Notes: generated by a model from the letters alone, not told the origin. A stretch of DNA of 64,000 bases from Saposhnikovia divaricata (GCA_036435485.1 CM071596.1:16644001-16708000); one strand, 5' to 3'. Positions 12,500 to 25,970 are shown, counted from the first letter of the stretch. Made by a program: numbers and translations.

Positions 12500-13206
12500 A
12501 TTAAATTGTAATCATATTTTTAATCGATGTCAAAATTATCAAATAAAAACAATGACATTCGTCTCCTATTTGTCGTATTATCAAAATTAGAAAAGAGGTA
12601 GATACCTCCAATTCCAATTATTAAAAAATACCATATTAGATATTTTAGTATTTGCATAAATGTATGCAAAATTTTATATAAGATTCATGAGTTCAAGGTT
12701 TTTCGTCATCGCCTAACGGCGACTTCTCAAATTTTAAACATTGTAAAACTGAAAATTGAAATTAAATGATAAAAATCAATTACGAAAAGTACTATATGAG
12801 ATATTCCATGACCTCATAAATGTATCTAATAAATTTATATAAAAATCTGGTTCAAAACTTCTCACCGTCGCCTAAAGGCGATGGCTCGCAATTTAGATAT
12901 TGTAACTATAAAACTAAAATTGATTATGAGATTGAGAAGGTATCATCTCTCATATTCCACTAACTGCATAGATAGCTATAATAAAAATTTATTCAGACAT
13001 TGTAAAATTAAAAATTTCAACTAAACAATATAAATCAATCATTCGCGCGTTCCTAGTTTTTAATTGCTATTTAATCATCAATTATTTATTGTCATCATCT
13101 AATGACGACGCCTCACATTTTGAACATTATAATTGAAAATACTAATTAAAAAAGAATAAAACCATCATTACAATTAAATTTAAGCATATTATTGATGATT
13201 TCTCAG
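12500..13206. repeat. Degenerate hairpin-bearing repeats at the duplication boundary
   Basis: AT-rich units with a short GC-rich dyad recur here: cgtcatcgcctaacggcgac at 12704, ccgtcgcctaaaggcgatgg at 12865 and gtcatcatctaatgacgac at 13091. Related dyads are at 1/13207 (gtcttcgaggac) and at 541/13747 (gctgccgcctaacagcgac). The stretch 12520-12800 also resembles 360-640. The spacing is irregular (about 116-226 bp), so it is a decayed repeat family rather than a clean satellite. It sits immediately before copy 2. Confidence 0.6.
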
Positions 13207-14764
13207 TGTCGTCTTCGAGGACGCCTCGCATCATGGTAACAAAAAGAGTTATAACAAATTTAATTTAATATAGTAAGTTAGAACAATTAAAAATCTACAC
13301 AATATGAAATTACTATTAGGTGAAGATTAGAAATTTTACCCCTGCAAATTTATTTTATTTAGCTCATAATATTCTTTTCATGTGCGAAGATTAGAAATTT
13401 TACCCGCGTTACGCGCTCTTTAAAAATTATAATAAATCCATACGTATAAGATACGATTAGTGATACTACATATATGATCAGAAATTTAAACAAAAACTTT
13501 AATAAATTTTAATTTTAGTTTTAAAAAAATAAAGAATAAATATATATTAAATAGTAATTACATTTTAATCAATGTCAAGATTATGAAATAAAAATAATAG
13601 CATTCATCTCCTATTTATCGTACCCGATTTCTTCGAAAAGAGGTACATAATTCCATTTTTAATTAAGAAAAGGTAATATCTATCACACATTTCACTAATC
13701 GCATATATATAAAAGTTTATATAAATATTAAGTTCAAAGGTTTTTCGCTACCGCCTAACAGCGACATCTCACATTTTAAACATTATAAAATTGAAAATTG
13801 AAACTAAAAAATAAAAACGATTATGAATACGTACAATCACATATTCTACTAATCACATAAATGTAATAATTATTTTTCTACAAAAGAATAACTACATGAA
13901 TAACTACAAAGAATAATTTGTTAAATATATATTATTATATACCATGAAAAAATAAGTTTTTAAATAATGAAAAGACATTAGTAGGTAATAAATACTAATT
14001 GTGTAACAAATTATTACAAAAAAACTATTTGGTTGAATATAAATTTCACTATAATTAACTAATATTGTTAGCAATATAAACATAAAGAACATTATTAACT
14101 CGTGATTTAGATAAAGAAGGTATTACAAAAAAAGTCATGCACCTGCAACATAGTGTAGCACAATTGCATAATACATACTTCTAAGCAACTTAACATGAAT
14201 CAAAAAGATTGTGACATAAACTTATACTAATCCTTAAACTAATAAACAAAAGATCATCATCTTCAACATTCAGAAGACTCTCATCCTTTTTAACTATCTA
14301 GTCAATCCTGGAAGAAATCCCATAAAAGCCATCCATCTGGATTATCCAAACCGTGTCTTCGAACTTTTGAACCATATTCAATAGGCATCTTGGTTGGAAC
14401 AATGGAAAGAACTTCTAGATCATTTCTATATTTTTTAAAAACAAAATGCGTGGAATGGGTTTGAGAACAAAAATAAAATGTTAGTTAATTGTCTGAGCCA
14501 CAAAAATAATTGTAAACAGTGTTTCATATTTAAAACATAAGAGGTAAGTTATAGAAATTGGCACTGGAACGATGGAAAGAACTTCTAGATCATTCCTATA
14601 TTTATTAAAAGTAAATTGCATGAACTGGTTTTGAGAACAAAAATAAATTGTTAATTAATTGTCTAAGCCACCAAAATCAATGGTAAACAAATGCATATTT
14701 AAAATAGAAGTGCTAAGTTTTAGGAAACAGCGGAATTAATAAACTGAATTCATCTAGAGAGTTA

Positions 14765-14769
14765 TAGTA
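14765..14769. other. Probable Stowaway excision footprint (TA-G-TA)
   Basis: The site corresponds to the MITE at 1561-1873. An empty site that was never used should read gagagttaTAgataat, but this copy reads gagagttaTA-G-TAgataat. A duplicated TA with one residual base between is what mariner-type excision leaves. Confidence 0.55.
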
Positions 14770-15057
14770 GATAATATGTCATAAATCAACGGAAAGATAT
14801 TAAAGTCTAGAAGTCTAGTTTCTAGAAAAATTGACCGTATGTGAATACATAATTTGTAGAGAAAGTAATTATTATTTTAGTAATATGTGGTCAATTTGTG
14901 AGAAAATAATTGTAAGTGTTAAGAATTTCATATAATAAACAGTTTTAATCTAGAATGATATACGTATCTTGCCATACACCATTATAAATATCTGGAAGTT
15001 TAGTTTCTTGGAAAACTGATGGTACGTGAATGAACATTTTTCACACAAAGTAATTAT

Positions 15058-15660
15058 GGGTTGTTTGGTTCGGCTAATTCCGGTATCAAGTATGTTCGTT
15101 CATTTTAAATTCATACATGGAGTTTGGTTGATAATTTTTTTAATCTGAAACCTATACCTGAAATCCAATAGGAATGAGAATTGATACCTTAGATATGAGG
15201 TGGGTTTGAGAAAGGGTATGGGTATCAAACTAAATTTTTTTATATTATATTTCTTTATAATTTTAAATACAATCTTAATACAGATATTTTAAATATGATA
15301 TTGTTGAATCTTCAATATATTTTAGTTATTTTTATTTATTACTAATTAGTAATACTTTATTTTTCAAAAATTATTAAATTACTATTTAGTTGGTGAAATT
15401 ATAATTTACCAATAAAATATATTTTAATCGTAATTTTTTTGTTTCTAAATTGTATAATAACCTAAATTCGATGTATAATGTATACTTACCCACAAAAATA
15501 TTAACAAAAAATAAACTATCAATTATATTTTAAATTAAACAGATTCATTCCAACACTGAACCAAACACATGATATCAAGAATGATAGCTCAACCCCATAC
15601 GAACATAACCCGATTCCTGATTCCAAACCATTACCGCTTTCTGAACCAAATGACGACCCC
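15058..15660. mobile_element. MITE-like inverted-repeat element (copy 2)
   Basis: Counterpart of 2164-2750 with the same ends. It keeps a short stretch near 15542-15560 (gattcattccaacactgaa) that copy 1 lacks, so copy 1 has a small internal deletion. Confidence 0.5.
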
Positions 15661-17477
15661 TTGGTTTAGTATTAGGAGGTCAATTATATTAGAGCAGAAA
15701 AATAAAATCAGCGATATGTCATAACTTGAAAGAATAAACTGTTTCAATATAGAAAAATAGGGATATTGTGAAATATATGATTACGAAGATATGAATGTCT
15801 AGTAACTAACAACATTTACGGTACGTTCACAAAACTTATCCCAATTTTACTAACATGAGGTCAATCTACATAAAAAATTAATAAAAACATAAAAAATGAA
15901 AATTGCTAGTGAGACATGAAAATTACACATATACAAAAATGGTGTTCTTACAATGATGATTAATATATTCTTAATTCCTAGAAATGTCATGACATATCGT
16001 AAAACATTTTTTCACCTTCTTAAGTAGAATTCGAGCTAAATTTGTGTTTAATCTTTGGATCTTGCTTACTATAGCACATAAGTCGTCTCTGAATCTTGCG
16101 ATCTCGTACTATCCACAAATAGAGAACATGGAAGCATCATAAATCTATTAAAGTATGTGTGACCTCAAACCGAAATAAATCTATGACCAAATAAACATGA
16201 TTTTGAAAAAATCATCTAAAAAAGATTAAATAACTTACATATTTAAAAAATTTCATGAATTTCATAATCTCATTCTCATGATTACATGAATTTCATAGAT
16301 ACAATGAACTCTTCACAAAAAGAATTACAAACAATAGCACTTCTGAAACACCTGTAGCAAACAATACCCATGCAAATTAGTTCACAAAAAAAGGATATAA
16401 ATATTATATAACTTAAATATTTAAAAAATTGAAAATCAATACAAAGGAAAAAAGTTATGGAGAATGAGAGAAAGATAAAAGGTCAAGATAAAGAAAGAAA
16501 GATGAGCTAGACGATGATAAAAGAAACTAAATTCGTATATTATATTCAAAGATTAGATATATAATCAATTAAGTATTTGAATTTTGAAAATAAAAGAGAA
16601 AATCAAGCAAGATAAGTAATTTGAAATTCAGTTTCCAAAGATGAGTAATTTAAAATTCAAAATTAATTGAAAAAATCAAGCAATATTGGGAATTAATTAA
16701 TGGAAAGATTGTGTAGTAAAGTAATTTGAATTTAAAATTTAGTATGTACTAAAAGGAAAGATTGATTGTGTACTAAATGGAAAGATTGAGTAATTTGAAG
16801 ATAAGATATTTATAAAACTTAAATTATGTAAGTAATTAATTGTTGTGATTCTATTCACACAAATTTGATATAATTAACGTTATTATAATATCCCAATAAT
16901 TGTAAAATTAATTGGAAGCTAAGATATTTATAGAGTTTAAATTATGCAACTAATTTTACTTTATTTTGATTGGCATATCATTCCTCCACTAATTTTATTT
17001 TTATATCTCTTATCACATAAAAGATTTGGTAATATCTGATATATTAATTGGATGAAGAGTGATGATCGTATGAATTTTTAATTTTTTCAATATATAATGG
17101 GTATATGAGATAAGATTAGTGAATTCAAAATGTAAAATTGTAAGTTTAGAGAAAACTCAAAAATAATTAATTAATGACATTGATTATGATTCGTATACTG
17201 ATTTGATTTACATATTCGTTATGTATATGCATATTTTTTCTGAGTAGTGCTAGGGATCCCGAATTGTATCCCAAAAATAGTTCCTGAATGATGTGGCATT
17301 GGTGATTTGGCAGAATAGACTTATTTAATTGGTGTGATTGATGTGAATCTAAGGGGGGGGTCCATCTTATTTAATTTTAATTTTAATCAATCAGAAGATG
17401 ACACGTAATATTTGAAAAAAATTTGGGATGTAATTTTGGAGTTCTAGCATTTTCCTTTTTAAAATTAAGGTTGAATA

Positions 17478-19981
17478 TGTTGGAGGAATTTCGTAACAAC
17501 ACGAAATCGGAGGGTTGCTGGAATAATAGAGCGATTATTAATATGTGGTTGTTTTAGGGGATTAGGGTTTATGAAAAAAGAGGGGGCTGGACTTGGCAGG
17601 TGTCTCGATTTGTCTCGTGTAAATGTCATATCTTCTGCCAAGATGCCTGCGTACCTATATGTTTATATAGGATCAAGCCCACGCAGTTCTGTGAAATTGA
17701 TTTGTGTCTATCCCTTAGAGACTTTAGGGATAAACTTCGTTAATCTGGGTAATTACTGATTTTATCTGATTTAATCTTTTCATTGCGATATCTTCCTGAT
17801 TTGAAGAATATCGTTTGGAGATATTTTCCGTTATTGATTAATTGAGATTGATTCTTTCCTCGTTTCAGAGAGAGGATATTACTTAGCGGTTAAGCAATAA
17901 TTATTAATCTGAATTAATAATTAATAGATATTGGAAATTTGGAAGATTATTAGACATGCCAAAATATGGCATAACAACTAGCCCCCAGTTCTTCAGTGTA
18001 GCTTGCTGCAGTGGAGAACTAAGAATTCTTCAAGCTTCCAAATTTCTTGAGTCGCTGAAAAAACTGAAAATAGATAATTAGAAAAAACACTTAGAGCACC
18101 ACTATGCTCGTTAGGCGTATGCGGATGCAAGTGTGATAGCATGCGATGACCATTATAGGATAGATATTTGCCAAGGTTTTCAAATGTGCGAGCATAAATA
18201 ATATTTTTGAAATCCTTTGCGATCCTTATTGTCTAGTTAGGACCTTGGCGCTTGTATATATCCCGAATTGGCATACACGCTTTTCAAGTGTCTGATGCAA
18301 CCACATAAGGATGTGTCTAGCGAGGTCTTCACTAAGAGATGTAGATGTAATACTGGCGAACTTTGCACGCGCGCTGGCTGTGCATGTCTTAAAGATATTT
18401 TGCATAGGGATGTCTTCCCACCCATGCGACCTTGAGGTCAAGATCTGGTCATGGGCCTTAAATAATAATCCAGAGGGTGCTGCACTTTACTCAAGCATGG
18501 AGCATTACAGAATTTATAACTTGTCCAGGCTACCCTACTAGACAATTTAGTTCGCAAGTTTGAAAAATTTTTTGACATATATGTACTATCACGACAATAT
18601 ATGAAAAATATTTTACAAATCCAAATGCAATAATAAATATGCTCTTTTTAAAGTATCGCGATATTTATATTCTTCAAATATAATGCTCTTTTTCTTGTAG
18701 GAAATCATATAAAAAATTATGCGTCTCGCATATGTATTTTTTTTTTAAAATATGCAACTCATACGAGATTTTAAAACAAATCCGCAATTCATTAATATGT
18801 AAATATCCACAATTAATCAACATAAGTATCTCGTACGATATTTTCTAAACCGCAATAATTTTACAAGCATAAAAATATATATCTAGCATGAATTTTAAAA
18901 TACTAAATATTTTTTTTGGAAATTTTTTTAAAAATGCAACTATGCATGCATGGCATAATAATGGTGCACGATTAAAATAATATTTATAATCGCAAAAATT
19001 AAATTGAGAAAAAGAAAATAAACTTATCTTTATTTTTTCGTTTCCTGCCTGTTTGGACTTATTGGACTTCGCGTGATTTGTTCTTTCGGGTCGCTGCTTC
19101 TTTGCGATGTTGTGGGCTTGTGGCCATGTATTTTTTTTTATGCAGCACTTGCGTGGTTGGTTCTTTTTTTTTTCTTGCGTCTTTGCTTCTTTTCCCTCTG
19201 GACTCCTTATTTTTTTTATTTACATCATGCGGGTCTCGTTGTCACTTCTTTTCATCCTCAGTCTCTCGTCTGGAACCTTTAGTTTGTTGCTTGACTGCCA
19301 ATTTTTTTTCCTTTTTCGCCTTAAACAATTCATGTCTGCCTCTGTTTCTGATATTTTTAAGAGTCGCCATGTTTCTTTAACTGTTGAAGCCCCCGATATA
19401 ATAAAACCCAAAAATCCCCATGAAAGTGATATTCGTTTGTCCTCCTCAAACGAAAATTTGCCCTCCTTCTAGCGCCAAATGTTGTTGGAGGAATTTCGTA
19501 ACAACACGAAATCGGAGGGTTGCTGGAATAATAGAGCAATTATGAATATGTGGCTGTTTTAGGGGATTAGGGTTTATGAAAAAAGAGGGGGATGGACTTG
19601 GCAGGTGTCTCGATTTATCTCGTGTATCTGTCATATCTTCTGCCAAGATGCCTGCGTACCTATATGTTTATATAGGATCAAGCCCACGCAGTTCTGTGAA
19701 ATTGATTTGTGTCTATCCCTTAAAGACTTTAGGGATAAACTTCGTTAATCTGGGTAATTACTGATTTTAACTGATTTAATCTTATCATTGCGATATCTTC
19801 CTGATTTGAAGAATATCGTTTGGAGATATTTTCCGTTATTGATTGATTGAGATTGATTCTTTCCTCATTTCAGAGAGAGGATATTACATAGCGGTTAAGC
19901 AATAATTATTAATCTGAATTAATAATTAATAGATATTGGAAATTTGGGAGATTATTAGACATGCCAAAATATGGTATAACA
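17478..19981 (-). mobile_element. Non-autonomous LTR retrotransposon (copy 2)
   Basis: Duplicate of the element at 4583-7100, with LTRs 17478-17976 and 19480-19981 and the same gaata target duplication (17473-17477 and 19982-19986). The shared target site shows that insertion preceded the segmental duplication. Its left end lacks one gtt triplet present in copy 1. Confidence 0.87.
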
Positions 19982-20277
19982 GAATATATGATTTATTACT
20001 TCTTCCCTTGATTAAGGAAATTAATGCTTCCCTTAATTAAGGAAATAAATAAATAATACTAATTTGATATACTACCAACTTTAAAACTACACACTATTAA
20101 GAAAATGATGTCATGCTGACATAATTTTTTGAATTGGGAAATCACCAAAATAGCCTTAACTTATATTGTAAAGGAAAAATAGAAAGGACAATTTGAGTAA
20201 AATATCCAAATCCTTCACTAGCACACATTTAGAATATAATAGATAATAGATAATAGATAACAGATAATAGATTTGTA

Positions 20278-20282
20278 CGGAG
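20278..20282. other. Probable Stowaway excision footprint (TA-CGGAG-TA)
   Basis: Copy 2 reads gatttgTA-cggag-TAtattgc where copy 1 has the 209 bp MITE. An untouched site would have a single TA. The retained ggag equals the last four bases of the element. Confidence 0.65.
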
Positions 20283-20737
20283 TATATTGCATAAAAGAAT
20301 GATGCAGTAATTAATTTTAAAAATGAAACCTTATCCGGATCAAATCTACCATAGTATATTCATCTTATCCCAACATATCAAATCTGAATTTTAAAATTTT
20401 ATCCACAACAATTTCTATAACTACAACATTCACCCCTCCACTATAAATACCTCATTCTGGTCTCATACATTTCACAACACAATCCTCATACTCTCGTTCA
20501 CAAAAACAGAGCAATATTTTCAAATGGCTTTATCAACTTCTTTTCAAACTCTCCCTCTATTCTCCTTCCAAAAGGACCAAAACTTGACACCTACACAATT
20601 CATTTGGCCAAAGGAAGATTTAATTCAAGCCAAAGAAGAGCTCAATGCCCCGGTTATTGATCTCGCAGGCTTCCTATCCAACGACAAGGCTGCAACAGCT
20701 GCCACTGCTGAGCTCCTACGTGCTGCATGCATGGACC

Positions 20738-23700
20738 CAGGGACGGAAGTACATAGGGGCTGACCTGGGCTTAAGCCCAGGGGGATTTTAAAAAAAAAAT
20801 TTAGTACCTATATGTATACTGATTTTTGATAGCCCATATATGTATTAAGCCCACTACCAGTTAAGTTGTGTCCAGCCCATTCAAATGATATATTATTTAC
20901 AAAACTAAAAAATAGAGTTGACAGTTAATATTGAAGAGCTCTTAGTCGGGTTCAAAGAAGGAATTTAAGGAAAAGAAGTAAAGAACTGGCCTCTCTCTTG
21001 CTATAGACTGCAACCACTTTACAAAGTTTTTCTAATTCATTCTCCCAGGTCATCAGAATTCAGACATCAGGTGATAATTTTTTCTCTTTCTTAGTTTATA
21101 ACTGTACTTGTTGTATACTTGTATAGTTGTATTGTATACAAATTTGATGAATTGGGGGTAAACTAGAGTTCTTATCTCTTGTATTGAATTGGTCAATTGG
21201 GGGTTTTAAATTTTAATAGCAATTAGCAATCTAGTAATTCCAAATTTATAATTGATTATTGATGTATTCTTATTTGGGGATTAGGTTTTCAATGTCTAAA
21301 CATAATGGTCCATCTTCGCAAAAGATTTCCATGTTTTTTCATCCGAAAAAAGCTCAGAAAGTAAATGTTGATGAAGATGAACCTATTGTGCCTGAAGTTG
21401 TGCAAGTGCAACAAGTGGAACCTCAAATAGTACATAATGTGGCCGTGGAACCTGAAGTTGTTGCTGCTTTTGAACGTGATCCAGGTTTGCGTCGCCAAAT
21501 ACATGAATATCCAAAAGAACAATGGAATGATGTTCGTCGAGAGTATCTCAAGATTGGGCCATATCGGTGGAGTCTTAAGCGTGATGATTATCCACTAACC
21601 AAAGCTGAAGGAGATAAGCAAAATCGAAGATTTAATCCTTCATGGTATGAAAGGTTTCAGTGGCTTGAATATTCTCCAGCAAAAGATCGAGCTTATTGTT
21701 TACCCTGTTTTTTGTTTGAAAAAAATCCACCAAGAAGTGAAACATATACGGTAAATGGTTTTAAAAGTTGGAAAAGAATTTCATCTACAAAAAAATGTTC
21801 TTTTTCACAACATGTAGGAGTTCCTTGCTCACAACATAATATTGCCGTGAGCTCCTGTGAAAATTTGATGAAGCCTTCTCAACGAATTGATAATGTATTG
21901 CGAGTACGATCTCAAGAAGAAGTTCTAAGGAATCGTTTGCGTGTTGAGGCTACAATTAGATGCGTTAGATGGCTTGCACTACAAGGGTGTGCATTTAGAG
22001 GTAATGATGAATCTCTTGGCTCTGAAAATTGTGGTAACTTCATTGAATTGTTAAAGTTTGTGGGAGAGTTAAATCCCAATATTGGCTTGGCTACTATGGG
22101 AAATGCTCCAGGAAATGCCACTTATACTAGTCCCCTCATTCAGAAGCAAGCGTTACACCTCCTAGCCAATAGTGTGAGAAAGCAGATTCGTAAAGAGATT
22201 GGAAATGCAAAGTTTTGCATTCTTGTTGATGAAGCCCAAGATAGTTCTACTCAAGAACAAATGGGGATTATTATTAGATTCGTTGATGAAGGTGGTCTTG
22301 TTCCATAGTTAATTTTGTAAATGCTTCTCCAAAACGTAAGACTGAAGTAGAAGAGCTTCACAAACTTGAACTTGAGAAGATGATTGCTAGTGGAGAAGTT
22401 GGCACTAGCAAAGGTGCCAATCAAATGGTTACTTTACAAAGAGGTGGAACAACAAGGTGGAGTTCTCATTTTTCTTCGGTCCGTAGCATGATTACAATGT
22501 ATAGTGCAGTGAGTATATTTCTTTTAGATCTAAGCACTAGTGGGTCTACAAATGCCATTCGGGGTGGAGCTAGTGGAGAATACATTCACATGAGATCTTT
22601 CGACTTTGTATTTTTTTTACATTTAATGCATAAAACCATGGGTATCACCAATGTGCTTTGTAAAGCTTTGCAAGAGAAGTCTCAGGATATTATAAATGCT
22701 ATGAGTTTGGTATCAACTACGAAGACACTCCTGGAGAAACTTAGAGCAGAAGGTTGGGAGGACTTTATTGTGGAAGTGTTGTCATTTTGTACCAAAAATA
22801 ACATTCTTGTGCCAGATTTAAGTGCTCTTTACACAATCGGCAGTGGTAGATCATGCTCTCAAAGAGATGATATTACTCTTGAACATCATTACCACTTTGA
22901 TGTATTTGTCAAAGTGATTGAATATCAAGTTAAGGAGTTGAAAAGTAGATTTAATGATGAAGCAATTGAACTCCTTACTCTTACTTCGGCATTGGATCCT
23001 CACAATCATTTCAAATCTTTTGATATTGATAAAATTTGTCGTCTTGCAGAGATATTTTATCCTCGTGATTTTACAGGAAGTGATGTTGATGCATTAAGAA
23101 GTGAGTTGGAGCATTATGAGCTTGATGTTGTTGGTGGTACTCAATTTCAAAATATACCAACTATTTCGGAGCTATGTCACATATTGGTCCAGACTAGAAA
23201 GTCAAAATCTTTCGTTATGATTGACAGGTTGTTCCGTCTTATTTTAACTCTTCCTGTTTCCACGGCATCAACTGAAAGAGCATTCTCAGCTATGAAAATT
23301 CTCAAGACTGATCTTCGTAGTAAGATGGATGATGCATTTTTGGGAGATATTATGGTTATATATATAGAGAGACAATTTGCTAAAATAATTAACATAGAAT
23401 CGATGATTGATGAATTTGATGATATGGGTGATCGGCGCGTGAAGCTTCGCTAAAGATTTTGGTAATGAAAAAGAAACATAATCTGTCTTTTTAGCTATTT
23501 TTCTTGGTTAGTTGTATTGATGTGTCAATTGAAAAAGTAGCATAATGTCCAGATGATTAAATGTTGTTCTTTTACTTTGAAACAGTGGCCATATGAAGCT
23601 CCAGTAGCATATGAGGCTATACGATTTGGCGACAGGAAATGGAAGGGATCAAGGTTAGTTTACTATACTGTTACTAGTAGTTAATGTACAGACTGCCTTC

Positions 23701-23764
23701 TTTCAAAATTTTTAACCTAAATACTTCAAGCCCACCCCATTTTGCAATCTTGGTTCCGTCCCTG
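20738..23764 (+). mobile_element. hAT transposon in GA20ox exon 1
   Basis: Perfect terminal inverted repeats (cagggacggaa ... ttccgtccctg) and a perfect 8 bp target duplication catggacc (20730-20737 and 23765-23772). The ends resemble the Ac/hAT consensus start CAGGG. Inside is a transposase gene of the TTF-zinc-finger type with a deletion in its middle. The 3' part (23454-23764) includes an exon-like segment at 23586-23653. Confidence 0.95.
21292..23453 (+). pseudogene. hAT transposase, TTF zinc finger/DUF4371 type, internally deleted
   Basis: The first open part (21292-22308) starts MSKHNGPSSQKISMFF, has the TTF-type finger region (DRAYCLPCFLFEK at about 21688) and the start of the catalytic domain (ILVDEAQDSS at about 22222). 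It ends at a TAG after GGLVP. The second part resumes in another frame at 22308 and runs to 23453, with the hAT dimerisation motif LPVSTASTERAFSAMK (about 23250-23300). Full-length relatives have roughly 100 or more extra residues at the junction, including the second catalytic region, so I infer an internal deletion plus frame change. The element would depend on a transposase supplied from elsewhere. Confidence 0.88.
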
Positions 23765-25050
23765 CATGGACCATGGCTTTTTCCAGGTGACCAGCCATGG
23801 AGTTGATGAGGCTGTTATTCAAGCTGCTCATGATGAAATTGATGCATTGTTTGATCTTCCTACGGATGAGAAGCTGAGGCTGAGGAGGCAACGTGGCAGT
23901 GTTTGGGGATACTCTGGTGCTCATGCAGATCGATTTGGGAAAAATTTGCCATGGAAGGAGACTTACTCGTTCAGATTTGATCATGCTAGTGGACCTCAGG
24001 AGAAGATTGTTATTGACTACTTCGATACTGTCCTAGGAAAAGAATTCAGCAAAACAGGGTAAGATTAACATATGGAGATAAACAAACTATAGGATTTTTC
24101 CAAAACCATGGGAACTTTATCCAAAAATTAATATCTGAATTTTTCCAAAACTATGGGAACTTTATCCGAAAATTAATATCTGAATTTTTCCAAAACTATG
24201 GGAACTTTCCGAAATTGATATCTGAATTTTTCCAAAACTATAGGAGATTTCCAAAAATCAATATTTGAACTTTTCAAAAAATTGAAAATACTATTTTGGT
24301 AAGTTTATCCAAAAATCTAATTTACATTGGCATTATTTTGGGTGCAGGCTGGTGTATCAAGTATACTGTGAACAAATGAACAAACTAGCTATGGCATTAT
24401 TTAAACTCTTGGAAGTGAGTTTAGGTGTGGAAGCTGAGCAGTACTACAGGAAATTATTCGAAGAAGGGACTTCAATAATGAGGTGCAACTACTATCCGAA
24501 ATGCGACCAGCCTGAGCTAGTCTTAGGGACCGGCCCTCATGCTGATCCAACTGCAATTACCATACTTCATCAAGATCAAGTTGGAGGTCTCGAAGTCTTT
24601 TCCGAAAACAAATGGAAATCCATCCGTCCTTGCCCGAATGCCCTTGTTATCAACATTGGCGATACCTTCATGGTACTTGAACGTCGATAGTTTTTTTGTC
24701 TATGTTCTTGATTTTTTTGCATAATGCTATCGACAATTAATTCTGTATTTGCGTGTTTTTGTTGGGGTTATGTAATGCAGGCATTAAGCAATGGGAAGTA
24801 CAAAAGCTGTGTGCACAGAGCAATGGTGAATAGTGAGAGGACTAGAAGGTCAATGGTGTATTTCGTGTGCCCCAAAGAAGACTTGGTATTGAGAGCTCCT
24901 GAGAAGATTGTTGAGGCTGATGGAGGGATAAGAAAGTACCCTGATTTCAAGTGGGCTGATTTGTACAATTTTACTCAGAATCACCACAGGGTTGATGGTG
25001 CTACTCTTGACAACTTCTTCCGTTGGCTTCGCCCCTCTCCTGCTAATTAG

Positions 25051-25970
25051 GCCACGATCAACACCCGCCCCGCACCTCACCACACCGCATTTACAAGTTA
25101 CAAGTCGGAACTTTGATTTTTAACTTTCTCAGTTATATTTCAGTTTTTCTCAGGAGGGGTGTCAATTTATACGTTAATTATCTTCACATTCCATGTAGTG
25201 TGTTCGGACATTTATAACTTTATGTCAAAATTTGGTACTTATCATTTGAAGAAGACATAATATTTTTAGAATTTTATCGAAACAAATGCTATGAACTACC
25301 ACATGCGGCCATGCCCGTATTTTTAAAAAAAAAAAAAAAAAACAAAAAACTACAACATGCCTGGCAGTTACATAAACTCTGAACGTGTACAGTTATTTTG
25401 GGCTATGTATGCTGCTAAAAGTAAGCCCAATATCAATAAACAGCCTGCAAACACACTGATTGAACTTTACTTGGGTAGTTGGGTACTGGGAACAATGGTA
25501 AAAAGATTCATGACAAAAGTCGCAAGTTCAATTTTTCCATTTTCTTAAGCCGTGATGAGATCAATTCCTTTAATCTCGATTTTCTGTTAAATCGGCAGTC
25601 GGTGATTTATCCGTGTTCTGTTTATTGAAATCTACTATTTATTCGTCAGGAAAAAAAAACAGAATCTTTGATAAGAAAAAGAAAGGACCTTGACAAAATT
25701 TAAATCTTTAAATATTATTAGGCTGCATTGTAATTAAAAATTAAAATTGTATTTTCTAAGCTAAGTTTTGGGTTAAAATTTTATTTCTTGCACCTTTCAA
25801 CTCTCATGAAACAAGTAGGAGGGATTTTTCAAGAAACACTTAAAACTATAAAAACATCCACCAAGTGAAGTCAATAATTGGGTACAGTCATCTATCATAA
25901 CAGACATTCCTAATACAAACTATTCACAATGCGTTTTATGCTATCTTAGTTGCATCACTCAACATAAATA
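25051..25970. other. 3' flank of GA20ox copy 2 with a 0.5 kb indel
   Basis: Up to about 25156 and again from about 25685 it matches the flank of copy 1. The intervening ~530 bp, with an A-rich run at 25325-25350, is absent from copy 1. No clean target duplication or inverted ends are seen, so it could be an insertion here or a deletion in copy 1. No gene seen. Confidence 0.55.

Larger units (their letters stand above)
20524..25050 (+). pseudogene. GA20ox copy 2, split by a hAT element
   Basis: Homologous to the gene at 8749-10195. Exon 1 is broken into 20524-20737 and 23773-24058 by a 3,027 bp insertion with an 8 bp target duplication. Exon 2 is 24348-24672 and exon 3 is 24781-25050. Reading into the element gives a stop at 20761-20763, leaving only the first 71 family residues plus 8 from the transposon, with no catalytic residue. 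Splice sites and frames elsewhere are intact, and few residues differ from copy 1 (N to S in the TNHG motif, F to S in WGYF, I to T near the C-terminus), so inactivation is recent. Activity would need splicing out or excision of the element. Confidence 0.92.

Noticed and set aside
8749..25050. The two GA20ox copies as haplotypes wrongly placed in tandem
   Set aside because: The copies differ by whole insertions and footprints, and the sequence is continuous between them, so a true tandem duplication is preferred; an assembly artefact cannot be fully excluded without reads.
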